Translations under genes and position numbers: made by a program
Source: Bradyrhizobium sp. ISRA430
GTDB lineage: Bacteria > Pseudomonadota > Alphaproteobacteria > Rhizobiales > Xanthobacteraceae
NCBI RefSeq assembly: GCF_029909975.1
Contig: NZ_CP094516.1
Span: forward strand, 6,860,501 to 6,924,500
Direction: 5' to 3'
Length of the DNA stretch: 64,000 nt
In this document: positions 46,684-55,700 of the stretch, in pieces
Layout of the letters: every line of letters starts with the position of its first letter
How positions within the stretch are numbered: the first letter of the stretch is position 1
Notes under the pieces: model-generated
What the model was told of the DNA's origin: nothing
The model's input: only the letters and a program-made list of their open reading frames with translations
The model's database searches: none

Positions 46684-46953
46684 ATGGGCTCATCAGTACC
46701 AAACCTGATCCTCAAAACCGACTACGCCACACCAGCAGAAGAAACGGTTTTGGAACTCCACATGGACATTCCCCTTTCTTCCGAGGAGACAGGCAGAATC
46801 CGGCAGTTCCTCGCAGAGAATAATTGGAAGGCGCTGAAGGACTATGTCGGAAATTCAAGGCCCCAACTTCGCTCTCTCGTATCGGAATGGATCGACAAGA
46901 CAGAGGATCGCAAGCTTGGTAAGGTCGTTTCGCTGAAGAGCAATGCGTCGTAA
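46684..46953 (+). CDS. Small hypothetical protein, 89 aa
   Basis: ATG at 46684 with AGGAG ten bases upstream. Soluble, charged; LSSEETGRIRQFLAENNWKALKDYV looks like a folded helical unit, followed by a Lys/Ser tail. It is 68 bp upstream of the 2OG oxygenase gene on the same strand and faces away from the PCMT-like gene. It could be an accessory or substrate protein of those enzymes, but nothing in the sequence proves this. Confidence 0.6.
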   Translation: MGSSVPNLILKTDYATPAEETVLELHMDIPLSSEETGRIRQFLAENNWKALKDYVGNSRPQLRSLVSEWIDKTEDRKLGKVVSLKSNAS

Positions 46954-47021
46954 GTATCCATGTCTCATTGCCGCCTGCTACCGCCACAATTTTGCGGCGG
47001 TAGCAGCTGAGGAGTAGCTCA

Positions 47022-47729
47022 GTGCTGCGCCTTTCTGATTGCGATCTGACGATAGAGCGTCGAGCTGAAATTCGAGCGGCATTCCAAGCATCCGGTTTCG
47101 CGAGGATAATGGATTTTCTGCCGCCTGACGCAGCCGCGGCTGTGTCGGAAGCTCTCCAATTGTTCGACGCATGGTCGGTTGTATCTATCGCCCCGGATGG
47201 AACGCCGGTCTGTCTCGACCGCAAGGATTGGGAGCGCCCTCGTCCTGACGGGCGCCAGCCGTACAGTTCCAATGGATCATTCCAGTATCTGTTCAAGAGC
47301 TATCCGCTCGTGGAACGACTGCGGGACGATTGCGCCACCGGTGTTCTTCGCACAATTGCTGAATACCTAACTAGCGCGAAATTCCGACGAATCGTTGCGG
47401 ATGCGACCGGGCATCGCGAGTTTATCCATATCGACGGGTTTGCTTCGCGCTTCGAAGCCGGACATTTTCTAACAACTCATACCGATAAGCAACCACCTGG
47501 AACACCGGGAGTTCGAAAGGTCGCCTACTCTCTCAACCTCACAACTCGATGGAGCAATGACTGGGGTGGACAGACTTGCTTCTGGAGCGATCATGATCCA
47601 CCCATATGTGTTCCACCGACTTACAATACCCTCTTGTTGTTCGCGGTGCCGCGGCCACATTCCGTACTATATGTGCCTCCCTATGCGCACGGCGCCCGAC
47701 TCGCCCTTACCGGATGGCTACATGAATGA
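47022..47729 (+). CDS. 2OG-Fe(II) oxygenase, prolyl-4-hydroxylase type
   Basis: 235 aa. Iron ligands His153-x-Asp155 (TTHTDKQ) and His213 (PRPHSVLYV) and the 2-oxoglutarate-binding Arg226 (GARLALTGWL) are in place, with a NLTTRWSNDWGGQTCFW core strand. It hydroxylates a protein or small-molecule substrate at the cost of 2-oxoglutarate and O2. GTG start at 47022 has GAGGAG upstream. Co-directional with the 89-aa gene. Unknown target. Confidence 0.85.
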   Translation: MLRLSDCDLTIERRAEIRAAFQASGFARIMDFLPPDAAAAVSEALQLFDAWSVVSIAPDGTPVCLDRKDWERPRPDGRQPYSSNGSFQYLFKSYPLVERLRDDCATGVLRTIAEYLTSAKFRRIVADATGHREFIHIDGFASRFEAGHFLTTHTDKQPPGTPGVRKVAYSLNLTTRWSNDWGGQTCFWSDHDPPICVPPTYNTLLLFAVPRPHSVLYVPPYAHGARLALTGWLHE

Positions 47730-47898
47730 GGCTGTATTCATCCGACGCGGACGGACTTCGCGATAGAGACGAAGGAACGTCTCGTGGTTCAAGGCAAGTC
47801 CCTTGAAGCGCATCGACACCTGCATACGAACATAGCTGTGACCTGCCACTGCGTATCTCCAGATGGAGTTAGAGTCCGGCCTGAAGAAGGATGGACAG

Positions 47899-47928
47899 AT
47901 GAAGCGAGCAAGGTTCACGGAAGAGATG
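47899..47928 (+). mobile_element. Ten-codon IS3-family OrfA start
   Basis: Plus-strand reading Met-Lys-Arg-Ala-Arg-Phe-Thr-Glu-Glu is the canonical start of IS3-family OrfA, then the match ends abruptly. A scar of a former insertion next to the IS110 fragment. Confidence 0.5.
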
Positions 47929-48015
47929 GGTATTCGGTCCCGATCGCCTGACCTATTTGCCGCGCGGCACGTTTTGACTGACGATCTGGACCCATTCCAT
48001 CAAGGAGGAAAAGTC

Positions 48016-48390
48016 ATGATCTACGTCGGCCCGGATGTTTCGCTGAATTCGGTTGCGATATGTGCGGTGGACGAGATCGGAAAGAACGACGAGGGCGGAC
48101 GCGCCATCGATTGTGCAGTACCTCGAACCATGGGCAGGTCAAGTTGAACGGGTAGGCCTCGAGGCAGGACCGACATCAGAATGGCTGACCGCAAATCTAA
48201 TCGAACTGGGACTGCCGGCCGTCAGTTTGGAAGCCCGCCAGGTTAAGGCGGCACTTTCAGCCATGCCGGTGAAGACCGATCGGAACGACGCCTGTGGGAT
48301 CGCGCAGGTAGTGAGAACGGGATGGTTCAAGCCTGTTTACGTCAAGAGCATCGGCCGCCAACGGGCGCGGACGCCGGTGAGGGCGCTGAT
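48016..48390 (+). mobile_element. IS110-family transposase fragment
   Basis: An ATG at 48016 starts MIYVGPDVSLNSVAICAVDE, the RuvC-like DEDD N-terminus of IS110 transposases. After a frameshift near 48110 the reading continues VERVGLEAGPTSEWL...ALSAMPVKTDRNDACGIAQVVRTGWFKPV to about 48350. The rest, with the Ser-containing transposase domain, is missing. Non-functional. Confidence 0.8.
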
Positions 48391-48488
48391 GAGTGGGGTT
48401 GAGTGTGAGAGAAAGGCGTCCGGTTGCATCGCGGTGGTCCTTCGAGAATGAGTGTGTTGCAACGTAAATGAGACCTTATCGCCCTCGG

Positions 48489-49365
48489 TCAGGAGGGCCG
48501 AAGATAGCGTGCTTCCGTACTGGCGAGTTCATTGTACCTGAAGAGTTCGAACACCTCGTCGAGTGTCGCAATACTCGGTTCAATGCTAGTTGTGTTCTCC
48601 TCAGTGAGGATACGATGATAGACCTGCCGCGTTGCCCTTATTGCAGCGTGCAGGGCATGGTTAGCCCAGATCACCGTCGAGATGCGAGCTTTGGGGTAAG
48701 CAGAGACTGGTGTTCGATAGTACTTCGTTGGAACGATCACCACCGGCAGTCTGTTCTGCCAGGCGCGTGCAAATTCAAAAATCTCGTCGCGGCGCTCTTT
48801 CGCGAGTGAATGAGGATCGCATCAGCTCCGGCGTCGGCATAAGCGTGAGCGCGCAAAATTGCCTCGTCCATCCATAGCCGCGAATCAGTGCTTCGATCCG
48901 GGCAACAAGAACGAGGTCTTCCGCAGCTGTATCCTTCACTGCGCGCAGACGGCCTGAAAATTCGTTGACATCGGCGAGGGGATGCCGATCACCAACAAAC
49001 GAGTTTGTCTTCGGAAAACCGCTGTCCTCCAGCGCGACGCCGGCACCGCCACGTTGGCGGAGTTTGCGTGCGAGCAGACGGGCATTGTTGAAATTGCCGA
49101 AGCTGCCATCGCCGTCAACGAGCACAGGCAGCTGCGTTGAGTCTACGATCCGCTCGACTGCGTCGACAAGCTGGCTCCAAGACGCTTCGTTGGCATCTCG
49201 GTAGCCCAGAGAGCAGGCAATCGACAGGCCCGATGCCCAGAGAGCTTTGAAACCTGCGCCCTCAGCCAGAGCGGCCGAGAGTCCGTCATGCGCTTACATG
49301 AGGAAGGAGAGTGCGCTGCTGGAGCAGACGTCGGCCCGCAGCATTTGCGAAGGTGAGAAATCAAT
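48489..49365 (-). pseudogene. aepX: Phosphoenolpyruvate mutase (AepX/PepM), broken
   Basis: PEP mutase makes phosphonopyruvate, the first step of phosphonate biosynthesis. Minus-strand pieces in order: SALSFLM, in-frame TAA at 49294-49296 where Glu is expected, AHDGLSA and KALWASGLS, then LVDGDGSFGNFNNARLLARKL, ALEDSGFPKTNSF, LVARIEALI, and after frameshifts near 48.86 kb and 48.79 kb YADAGADAILIHS and PVVIVPTKYYRTP. The active-site loop Glu-Asp-x-x-x-Pro-Lys-x-Asn-Ser is recognisable. At least one stop and two frameshifts make it inactive. No phosphonopyruvate decarboxylase is nearby. Confidence 0.85.
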
Positions 49366-49858
49366 CGCCTCATTAGGCCCTTTGGCGAGAGCAGCTTGCG
49401 ATTGGTTCTGCATGCTGATGCCTGCGTGCGGTTGATCGAGCAACGATCATCTATGGAAGGTGACATATTTATGTCATCTAGATCAATTGCGAGAATTGGT
49501 AGTTGACCGGGCCTCGCAATTGTTGCGTTTCGCTGCAGATGTGCAGCAACAGTGGTTAAGCTAGGATGACCGAAGGACGTGCGATTGTCGGTAATGACGA
49601 TTGAGATAACGCACGTGGAGGCGGTTCATCGCGCGGATCGAGTTCGGTCCATACAGAGCGAGGCAACCGGTGATTGCAGGAGCATCGTGTTAGGTAGTTC
49701 GAGACCGCGTCACGTTCCCCTTGCGAAGCCGCTAGCGGCGTTGGCTCTTCATCTCGCGATGACATTCCTTCACCGGTCCAGGCATGACATCGGTCATGCT
49801 TGACAGTGGCCAACGCTTTCGAGTAAGCGCCACTTCCCAATTTGCGAAAGCGGCAACG
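49366..49858. other. Intergenic, nothing recognised
   Basis: Between the aepX pseudogene and the IHF-like gene. Open frames are shadows of each other; no element recognised. Confidence 0.4.
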
Positions 49859-50179
49859 ATGATCAGGTCCACACTCGTTCAACGTATCGCCGGCATGCGT
49901 CCGCATCTCTATCAGGGCATCGTCGACAATATTGTGAGCGCAATCCTCGATGAGATCGCCGAGGGGCTCGCGCGCGGCGACCGGGTTGAATTGCGGCGCT
50001 TCGGAGTATTTTCGATCAAGCATCGGCAGGCTCGCACAGGCCGTAATCCAAAAACGGGCGAGTACATGCAAATTGAGCAAAAGCGTTTTCCGATCTTCAA
50101 GGCCAGCAGGGCAGTCCACGAGCGGCTGAACCGCCACGAGTGCTCGGTGACGGGCAGCTCACCGTCTGAGGTTGTCTAA
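49859..50179 (+). CDS. ihfB: IHF/HU-family DNA-bending protein, IHF-beta-like
   Basis: 106 aa. Starts MIRSTLVQRIA, then VDNIVSAILDEIAEGLARGDRVELRRFGVFSIKHRQARTGRNPKTGE with the beta-arm Arg-Asn-Pro-Lys-Thr-Gly and the FKASRAVHERL end. These match IHF beta rather than HU (the sheet after GRNPKTGE and the RFGVFS strand). Start at 49859. IHF bends DNA at sigma-54 and NifA promoters, useful in a symbiosis island, but this may be an extra copy; the core-genome ihfB would be elsewhere. Confidence 0.85.
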   Translation: MIRSTLVQRIAGMRPHLYQGIVDNIVSAILDEIAEGLARGDRVELRRFGVFSIKHRQARTGRNPKTGEYMQIEQKRFPIFKASRAVHERLNRHECSVTGSSPSEVV

Positions 50180-50709
50180 GAGGGGCAAGCTGACGAGCCT
50201 CAAGACGATTTGGTTCGGGATTGACCAGGCCCTGCAAATGGTGCCAGGGAAGGTTCGCCAGAATAACGTCTCTCTCCTCCGGGTGAGATCAAGTCGGAAT
50301 GGATCAAATCGGAATCCTGGACGACTTGAAATCGGGAATGCCTAGGCGAAATCACCGGGATCCGCTCACAGCCATTAAAGTATGCGCTTCAAAGTATGCG
50401 CTTCGCACTGGATTCCGACGCAGGGCAAACGAGTTCTGCATGTTGCGGGTCATCAGCTCAACGGACTTCGAACAATCCATGTTATGATGAGGATTCCCTG
50501 ATCACGGCTGCGTGCCTCGCCGCTGCTCTGGGAAAAGCTAGACACAATTGATTTGCTGTGTGAAAATCCGACGCAAACATCGACCGAATGCAGCCACTAC
50601 TTCACCGCCGCGGGATACGCTGCAACGTGATCGGCGAACGCTCTTCGGTCCGGCGCGACGGTCCCGTGGAACCAGGCATTGAGAGCCCATGCCCACCGAA
50701 GGTCTGTGC
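50180..50709. other. Intergenic upstream of second nopM
   Basis: No supported gene. Contains the 14-bp tandem repeat noted separately and a near-duplication (GATCAAGTCGGAATG / GATCAAATCGGAATC) at about 50287-50317. Confidence 0.4.
50377..50404. repeat. 14-bp perfect tandem duplication
   Basis: AAAGTATGCGCTTC occurs twice in succession. No function assigned; likely slippage. Confidence 0.85.
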
Positions 50710-52418
50710 TTACAGCGTGAGGCCACGCTGCGCAAGAAAGTGGTCCGTAACCGGTCGCATGATCTCCCGAGCGATTTCGTCTTTGACCTGGGCAGCCGAG
50801 CTGCAGCTTGGCATCGGCATTGCCCGTCAAACCAAATTCCGCGAGACGTTGATTCAGGCGTGCCGAAAACTCCTCTCCCATCGCCTCGCCAAGGCGCGCC
50901 TGCATGGCTGCATGGTCTTTGCGAGCGAAACGCTTCAACACCGCCTGCCAAGTTTGCCAGCGTGTGGCCAGGTAGTCGGCAAAGCCTGCCGCCTCCTGCT
51001 CCCGAACCGATGTCTGGCAAGGGCGATGTCGGCCTCCGTAACGAAGGAAACGCGCTCGAAGCGCATCTTTGAGGCCACGGGCTGCAGCTCCGGTGCATCG
51101 CGCAGCTTCACTTGATAGGCCAAATAGACCTCGATCTCGTCGACGAAACGCAGTGAGCGGAGCTTCTCGCGAGCGATGCGCTCCAGCACATCCAAGCGGA
51201 ACAGGATACGGCCCTCTCTCCAAGATGCCTTTGAGATTCCCGTCAAAGTCCCCGTCCTCGACCTGAGCATTTAGGCGCGCGGTCTGCATGCCGTTCCAGG
51301 TCAACGTGATGCGATCCTCGCAGGTTGCGCTCGCGTCGAAAGCCAACTGGAAGTACTGTTCGCGCAATCGGTGCCTTCTTGCCGCCTGCCGCAGGTCATC
51401 GCGCACCGCCTGCTGGAACGCCTCATCGCCGTAGTTCACGGTCTCCTGCAACTTGTCGAGAAAGCGTGCGTAGTCCTGAGCACCGTGCTCTTCGCCGAAG
51501 CTCTGCCAGAGGGCCAGCGTCTCCGGCTCGCCCATGAGCCAGTCCGCGACCGCCTCAGCCAGAGGCCGTCCCGGCCCTTGCGCCGTTCCTCCCTCCCATC
51601 GAGAAGGAGACTCGAGGCCCTTCATAGCCCTCGGCATGCAGGGCTGTCGCAAGGTTCGTCCGCACCCGCTCCGACAGGATTCGCTTCCAGGCTAAACTAA
51701 CTATGGAAGCATGTCTCAGCTGCGTCAGCAGGGTCTCGGGTAAGCTCGTCAGTCGGTTCCAACCAGCGTGGAGCGTTCTGAGGCTGGCAGGGAGGGAGTC
51801 GGGCAAGTGAGTCAGTCGATTACGGGAAACGTCGAGCCGCCAGAGATTGTCCGGAAGTGCGGCGGGCAGGTGGGTCAGCTGGTTCTCGTTCACATGCAGA
51901 ATCTGGAGCCTGGGCGGGAGAGTGTCGGGCAGGCTGGTCAGCTGATTGGCGGGAACATCCAGGCGTTGGAGTCCAGAGGGAAGGCCGGACAGGCTGGTCA
52001 GCCGATTGTCGGGAACATCCAGGCGTTGGAGTCCAGGGGGGAGGCCGGACAGGCTGGTCAGCCGATTGTCGGCAACATCCATGCGCCGGAGCCCGGGCGG
52101 GAGAACGGGCAGGCTAGTCAGCCGATTCGACCTGGCGTAGAGTTCCTGAAGACTAGTCGGAAGAGATTCCGGCAGATAGGTCAGCTGATTGTCGGAGACG
52201 TCTAGGCGCTGGAGCAACGCCGGGAAGCCGGGTGGCAAGACCGTCAGGGACAGCGATGCAAGGTTTAGCTGCACAGTGGTTGCGGCCATCTCCCAAGCTC
52301 TTATTCTTCTTGCCGCGTCTAGCCGATTTTCGCGTCGGCTCAGCACCTCTTCGGCAGCCCAGGCCGCAAGAGCCTGGTCCTGCGGCGCTTCGCCATCAGC
52401 CGGAGTCTCACGGTTCAT
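50710..52418 (-). pseudogene. nopM: NopM-type LRR/NEL E3 ligase, second copy, frameshifted
   Basis: ATG at 52418 behind GGGAGG. The first 280 codons are intact: polar leader with PQDQALAAWAAEE, then about ten LRRs of the pattern LPxxLxxLxxxxNxLTxLP. The frame changes near 51.6 kb to a frame with FLDKLQETVN, SATCEDRITLTWN (NEL catalytic Cys in its Cys-Glu-Asp-Arg context). It changes again near 51.2 kb, 51.0 kb and 50.8 kb, ending VKDEIAREI...LAQRGLTL at 50710-50712. Four frame changes in the NEL domain rule out a full E3 ligase. Unlike copy 1 it keeps the long LRR. No tts box lies upstream of 52418. Confidence 0.8.
51961..52080. repeat. 60-bp tandem repeat inside the nopM LRR region
   Basis: Two adjacent 60-bp units (51961-52020 and 52021-52080) differ at only three positions and encode identical or near-identical LRRs on the minus strand. 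This is a recent LRR duplication, not an unrelated repeat array. Confidence 0.85.
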
Positions 52419-53050
52419 CGTCGGCGGCCTCCCGCGCCCCAGTTTAACTCGACGAACCTGATCACCAACCCGGTGAGACCGCATAGGCAGTCTTGCCGTC
52501 GATCTCGTTCGGAAAAGTGAGACGTATTACCAACACTCGGCTGGCACTCTCCTCGGACCATCAATGCCGTCTTTTCAGTCGTCAATTTAGGTAGGCGCCT
52601 CCGAAGTGATGCTCCTGGAAACCGCCGTTGTCATCATGAAGGTCACTGACGAATGTAAACCAAGCGGATCAAGACTGCGACTCGCACTAGGCCGACCTGT
52701 CAGTTTTTTGCCAAGCGGTCGCCGACCCTCTCGAGCAAGTGCCGGAGTCGCTTGGACATTGGGAGGACGTCGCCTATGTGTCCGAGCAGAATTCTCTTGC
52801 CCGACGAGTCGGCGAACCGATCCGGCATTCGTATGTGGCGGAGATCTTCATCAAGTGACAAGTCGGGCGGGTACACCCGCGCAATCCGCCGCTGAACTGA
52901 TGCTTCGCGCCTGAGCGGCGGAAGTCGCGGCATTCGCGCTGCCACGCTCATACCTCATGAGCAGAGGGAAGTTGTGCGAGATGGGCGAGTAGTCATGGTC
53001 CCTTTTGTGGAAATGAATTCGAACGACTTGCCAAGCCCGATGCCCGCCAT
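52419..53050. other. Gap between nopM copy 2 and the ULP1-type gene
   Basis: The frame of the ULP1-type gene is open back to 52961 without a start codon. A weak tts-like sequence (GTCAGTTTTTTGCCAAGC) starts at 52699. Otherwise nothing recognised. Confidence 0.45.
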
Positions 53051-54463
53051 TTGATCGAGGTCAATGACGCGGATAGTGCTCGGCATGGTGTGGTCTCCGA
53101 TCTGCCGGTGCAGCGTCAGATGTTCGAGGTTATTTACCGCAGAGACTATAATGACTTCAATTTTCCGACCAATCAGGATGGGACACTTGGGAGGACGCCG
53201 TCAATGTTGCCATCGCGGACTGCTAGGGCCGAGCCATCACCGACGTGCGGTCACCTTGAGCGACCAGCGCCTCCTGAATCCAGCGCAGCTTGGACCCATT
53301 TGGATTCGCTACCCAAGTTGCCCGCCCTCGCCGTTGATATGCAGGCCAGCGTGCCCGCGGAGAACTTCCCATGCACGAGAGACTTCACACATATCGTCAG
53401 CTTGGGATGGGAACATGGTTGCCAATCAGCCCCCGATGCCTTGGTCGGTTCACTGAGCAGAAAAGGACTTCTACCGGCGACATCGCTCCATTCGCGAACA
53501 CATTTTTACATACATGGTCGGCCTTACACACCTAAGTTGGGGCAAGAAACAAGAGAGCCGACCCCAAACAATCCGAGTGGGCTTAGCGTAACGCTCGTCC
53601 CGGGGCATGGGCTTGAATCTCACCAGCCAGTAGCGGCGGGCATCGATAGCGTCCCGGGACATGGCGAAGAATCATCATCGACCAAGGCTACGACGTCCGC
53701 GATGCCGGTGAAGGATGGCAAAGGCTGTGGACTGTGGTGGTGTTTTAAGTCCGGGCTATGCAAAGCGTTCCGAGGGAGCGGTCGCGAAAACTCGTCCGGC
53801 CGTCTGGATGAGCCCGATGAACAGGCCTCCGGATCCGGCATCCCAGTGCAGCCTCCGCTGGCGCTCCACCGCACGCAGTGGCTGGGTGACGAGCATATCA
53901 CGGCGGATTACACACTCCTGGAGCGGGAGTTGCGGAGGAACAATCCGGATCTAGCCGCCCGCACCCGGTTTGTGCAGCCGGTGCAGGCTCATCTGCTGCG
54001 CTTGACCGACGACGCGAAAGCCCGGCAGGAGACCTTGCAGGAGATCAACAATGGTGGACATGGTAACGATACCGCCAACTTCCTGTTCGTGCCTATGAAC
54101 ACTGGCGGTGCCAGTAGCAGCGACGGCACGCATTGGTCGCTGCTGCTCATTGATCGCCGCGAACCGAAAGCGATCGTTGCCTATCACTACGACTCCTTGC
54201 GAAAACGTTCTCACACCGACGGGGCAAGACAGCTCGCAGTCAGGCTGGGCGCTCGCCTCGAGACCGCCCGCATGACCCAGCAGCGGAACAGTCATGATTG
54301 CGGCGTCTTTGTCGTGGACGGCACACGGGCGCTGGCGAGGCGATTGGCGCAAGGAGAGCGGCCTGATGACGAGCCGCTTCACCTCGACAACCTCGTCGCC
54401 GATCGGCGGGCACTCCAGGATCGACTGAGCGGTCGTGTGCATTCGCGACGCCCAACTCGCTGA
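53051..54463 (+). CDS. nopD: ULP1-type SUMO protease effector, NopD-like, 5'-truncated
   Basis: 470 aa as read. Residues 117-187 hold one copy of the GRPYT-type domain also found three times in the protein at 42818-40446. Residues about 280-440 form a C48 (ULP1) protease: GTHWSLLLID (His361), AYHYDSLRK (Asp381), TQQRNSHDCGVFV (Gln410/411 and Cys417), all present. XopD/NopD effectors use this triad to process SUMO and remove it from host proteins. The start is unclear: TTG 53051 with no ribosome site, in a frame open further upstream, and no good tts box. NopD proteins are about twice this length, so this looks like the C-terminal half of one. Confidence 0.8.
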   Translation: MIEVNDADSARHGVVSDLPVQRQMFEVIYRRDYNDFNFPTNQDGTLGRTPSMLPSRTARAEPSPTCGHLERPAPPESSAAWTHLDSLPKLPALAVDMQASVPAENFPCTRDFTHIVSLGWEHGCQSAPDALVGSLSRKGLLPATSLHSRTHFYIHGRPYTPKLGQETREPTPNNPSGLSVTLVPGHGLESHQPVAAGIDSVPGHGEESSSTKATTSAMPVKDGKGCGLWWCFKSGLCKAFRGSGRENSSGRLDEPDEQASGSGIPVQPPLALHRTQWLGDEHITADYTLLERELRRNNPDLAARTRFVQPVQAHLLRLTDDAKARQETLQEINNGGHGNDTANFLFVPMNTGGASSSDGTHWSLLLIDRREPKAIVAYHYDSLRKRSHTDGARQLAVRLGARLETARMTQQRNSHDCGVFVVDGTRALARRLAQGERPDDEPLHLDNLVADRRALQDRLSGRVHSRRPTR

Positions 54464-54790
54464 TGCGTTTGGGCTGATGGAGCTGGCTGGCGCGCCTCTT
54501 GCCGGCACCAGAACCTTGGCCGGGTACCAGGCGCGTGAACGACTGGGCGGCTTGCACACGACCCCGCCCTGCATCGGATCGTGGTAGTCGGTCTGTGATC
54601 GACCGCCCATCGGACGCTTCGACACCGAGCGACCGACTTAAAAGCGAACCTCTCCGCGCGGCCGGTCTGTCTGAGCGGTGGATCGACACGTGCCTGCAAA
54701 CCCATCAAGAACATCGTTCTGATGTGGACCCAGCGTGGGTGCCGCAGGTGGTAGGATGGAAGAATCGCGCCCAGCTTCCGGCCGCGGACT

Positions 54791-54862
54791 TTAGCCTCCT
54801 TTAAACCGATTGGATGCGGCCGAATCATGATCGGCCTGGTTGATAGTGTTCAATCGGTCCAT
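54791..54862 (-). pseudogene. N-terminal scrap of a NopD-like effector
   Basis: Minus-strand ATG at 54862 gives 23 codons starting Met-Asp-Arg-Leu-Asn-Thr-Ile-Asn-Gln-Ala and containing Asp-Ser-Ala-Ala-Ser, closely like the start of the NopD-like gene at 42818 (Met-Asp-Arg-Tyr-Asn-Ala-Ile-Asn-Pro, later Asp-Ser-Ala-Ala-Ser). It then stops. Its tts box is the twin of the one at 42.87 kb. Confidence 0.75.
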
Positions 54863-54906
54863 GATCTCGTCCGCCAGCATAGCTCTCTGGCTCCTCGCTA
54901 CTCATG

Positions 54907-54926
54907 TTAGCTTTCCAAAACCCGAC
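54907..54926 (-). promoter_or_regulatory. tts box copy in front of the NopD-like scrap
   Basis: Minus-strand GTCGGGTTTTGGAAAGCT with flank AACATGAGTAGCGA, nearly the same as the box at 42865-42882. The first half has one more change (GTCGG), so it may be weak. Confidence 0.7.
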
Positions 54927-55700
54927 GTGACCGCCGGTCAGGTAAAAATGAACGAGGTCCTGAAAGTGCCTGCTCTAAGGCGTTGCAGCGTGAGTCGAGG
55001 CGCAAAGAAAGATTTGTGAAAAAAGGGGGACGGTTGAGGAGTTGAGTTGCAAGAGGAGTATGCCGCTCCATTAATGATCGTCTTTTCAGATCTCAGTTGC
55101 GGCGATCGGCGCTATGACTGGGGCGACCGGTATGATCGACGAGTTTTTGATCGTTGCAGGCCAGCGTAGGTAAAATATCGCTTCCTTAGATCAGCTAGTA
55201 GATAGGTATTTGGGGCGGCATCAAAATCGTGAATTGCACGAAGTCTTGTGCGTTTCCCGACGAGCTTTCGTCGGCACGTCAGTTTTCGATAGAGGTCGCA
55301 ACTTCTGACGACTGGTCAATCCCGCCGTGAGAATAGCGACACGAAGTCAATTCATACACCAACCCGGTTAAAGGTGTTGGGTTTGCGACACTGGCGCCGA
55401 CACGCTCGCTGGGGCGACAGAACATCCGAGCGCCTGCCGGCAGCCGTTCTCTAGGGAACATCAGAAGCCGAGCGCGCTCTAAATGCTGATGGCACGGCCG
55501 TTGCTTTGGAGGCGACGAGTCAGTGACGGCGCGAAGCGCATTCAGACACGATGGGACAAACTTGCTCGCAACTTCCTTAAAACGGACCCCGTACAGAGCA
55601 CCGAGCGTGCGACATCTACCGTACTCGCTCAACAGGCGATCCGTTGATCGGATGGGACGGCGATGAGGCAGCGCGCTCGCGAGTGAATTGGAAAGTTAAA
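54927..55700. other. Intergenic, nothing recognised
   Basis: No supported gene or element between the effector zone and the methyltransferase gene. Confidence 0.4.

Noticed and set aside
49556..50137. Minus-strand frame of 193 codons over the IHF-like gene
   Set aside because: It is the antisense of a clear IHF/HU gene and has no own motif or ribosome site.
51840..52140. Possible CRISPR-like array from regular 60-bp repeats
   Set aside because: The repeats code for leucine-rich repeats of the nopM pseudogene and have no spacer-repeat structure.
52699..52719. Sequence GTCAGTTTTTTGCCAAGC upstream of the ULP1-type gene, like a tts box
   Set aside because: Only the first half site fits; the AAAGCT half is missing and it is 350 bp from an unclear start. 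Mentioned in the gap entry but not called.
54240..54828. Minus-strand frames at the end of the ULP1-type gene
   Set aside because: Antisense of the protease domain; composition is Arg/Pro-rich with no domain.
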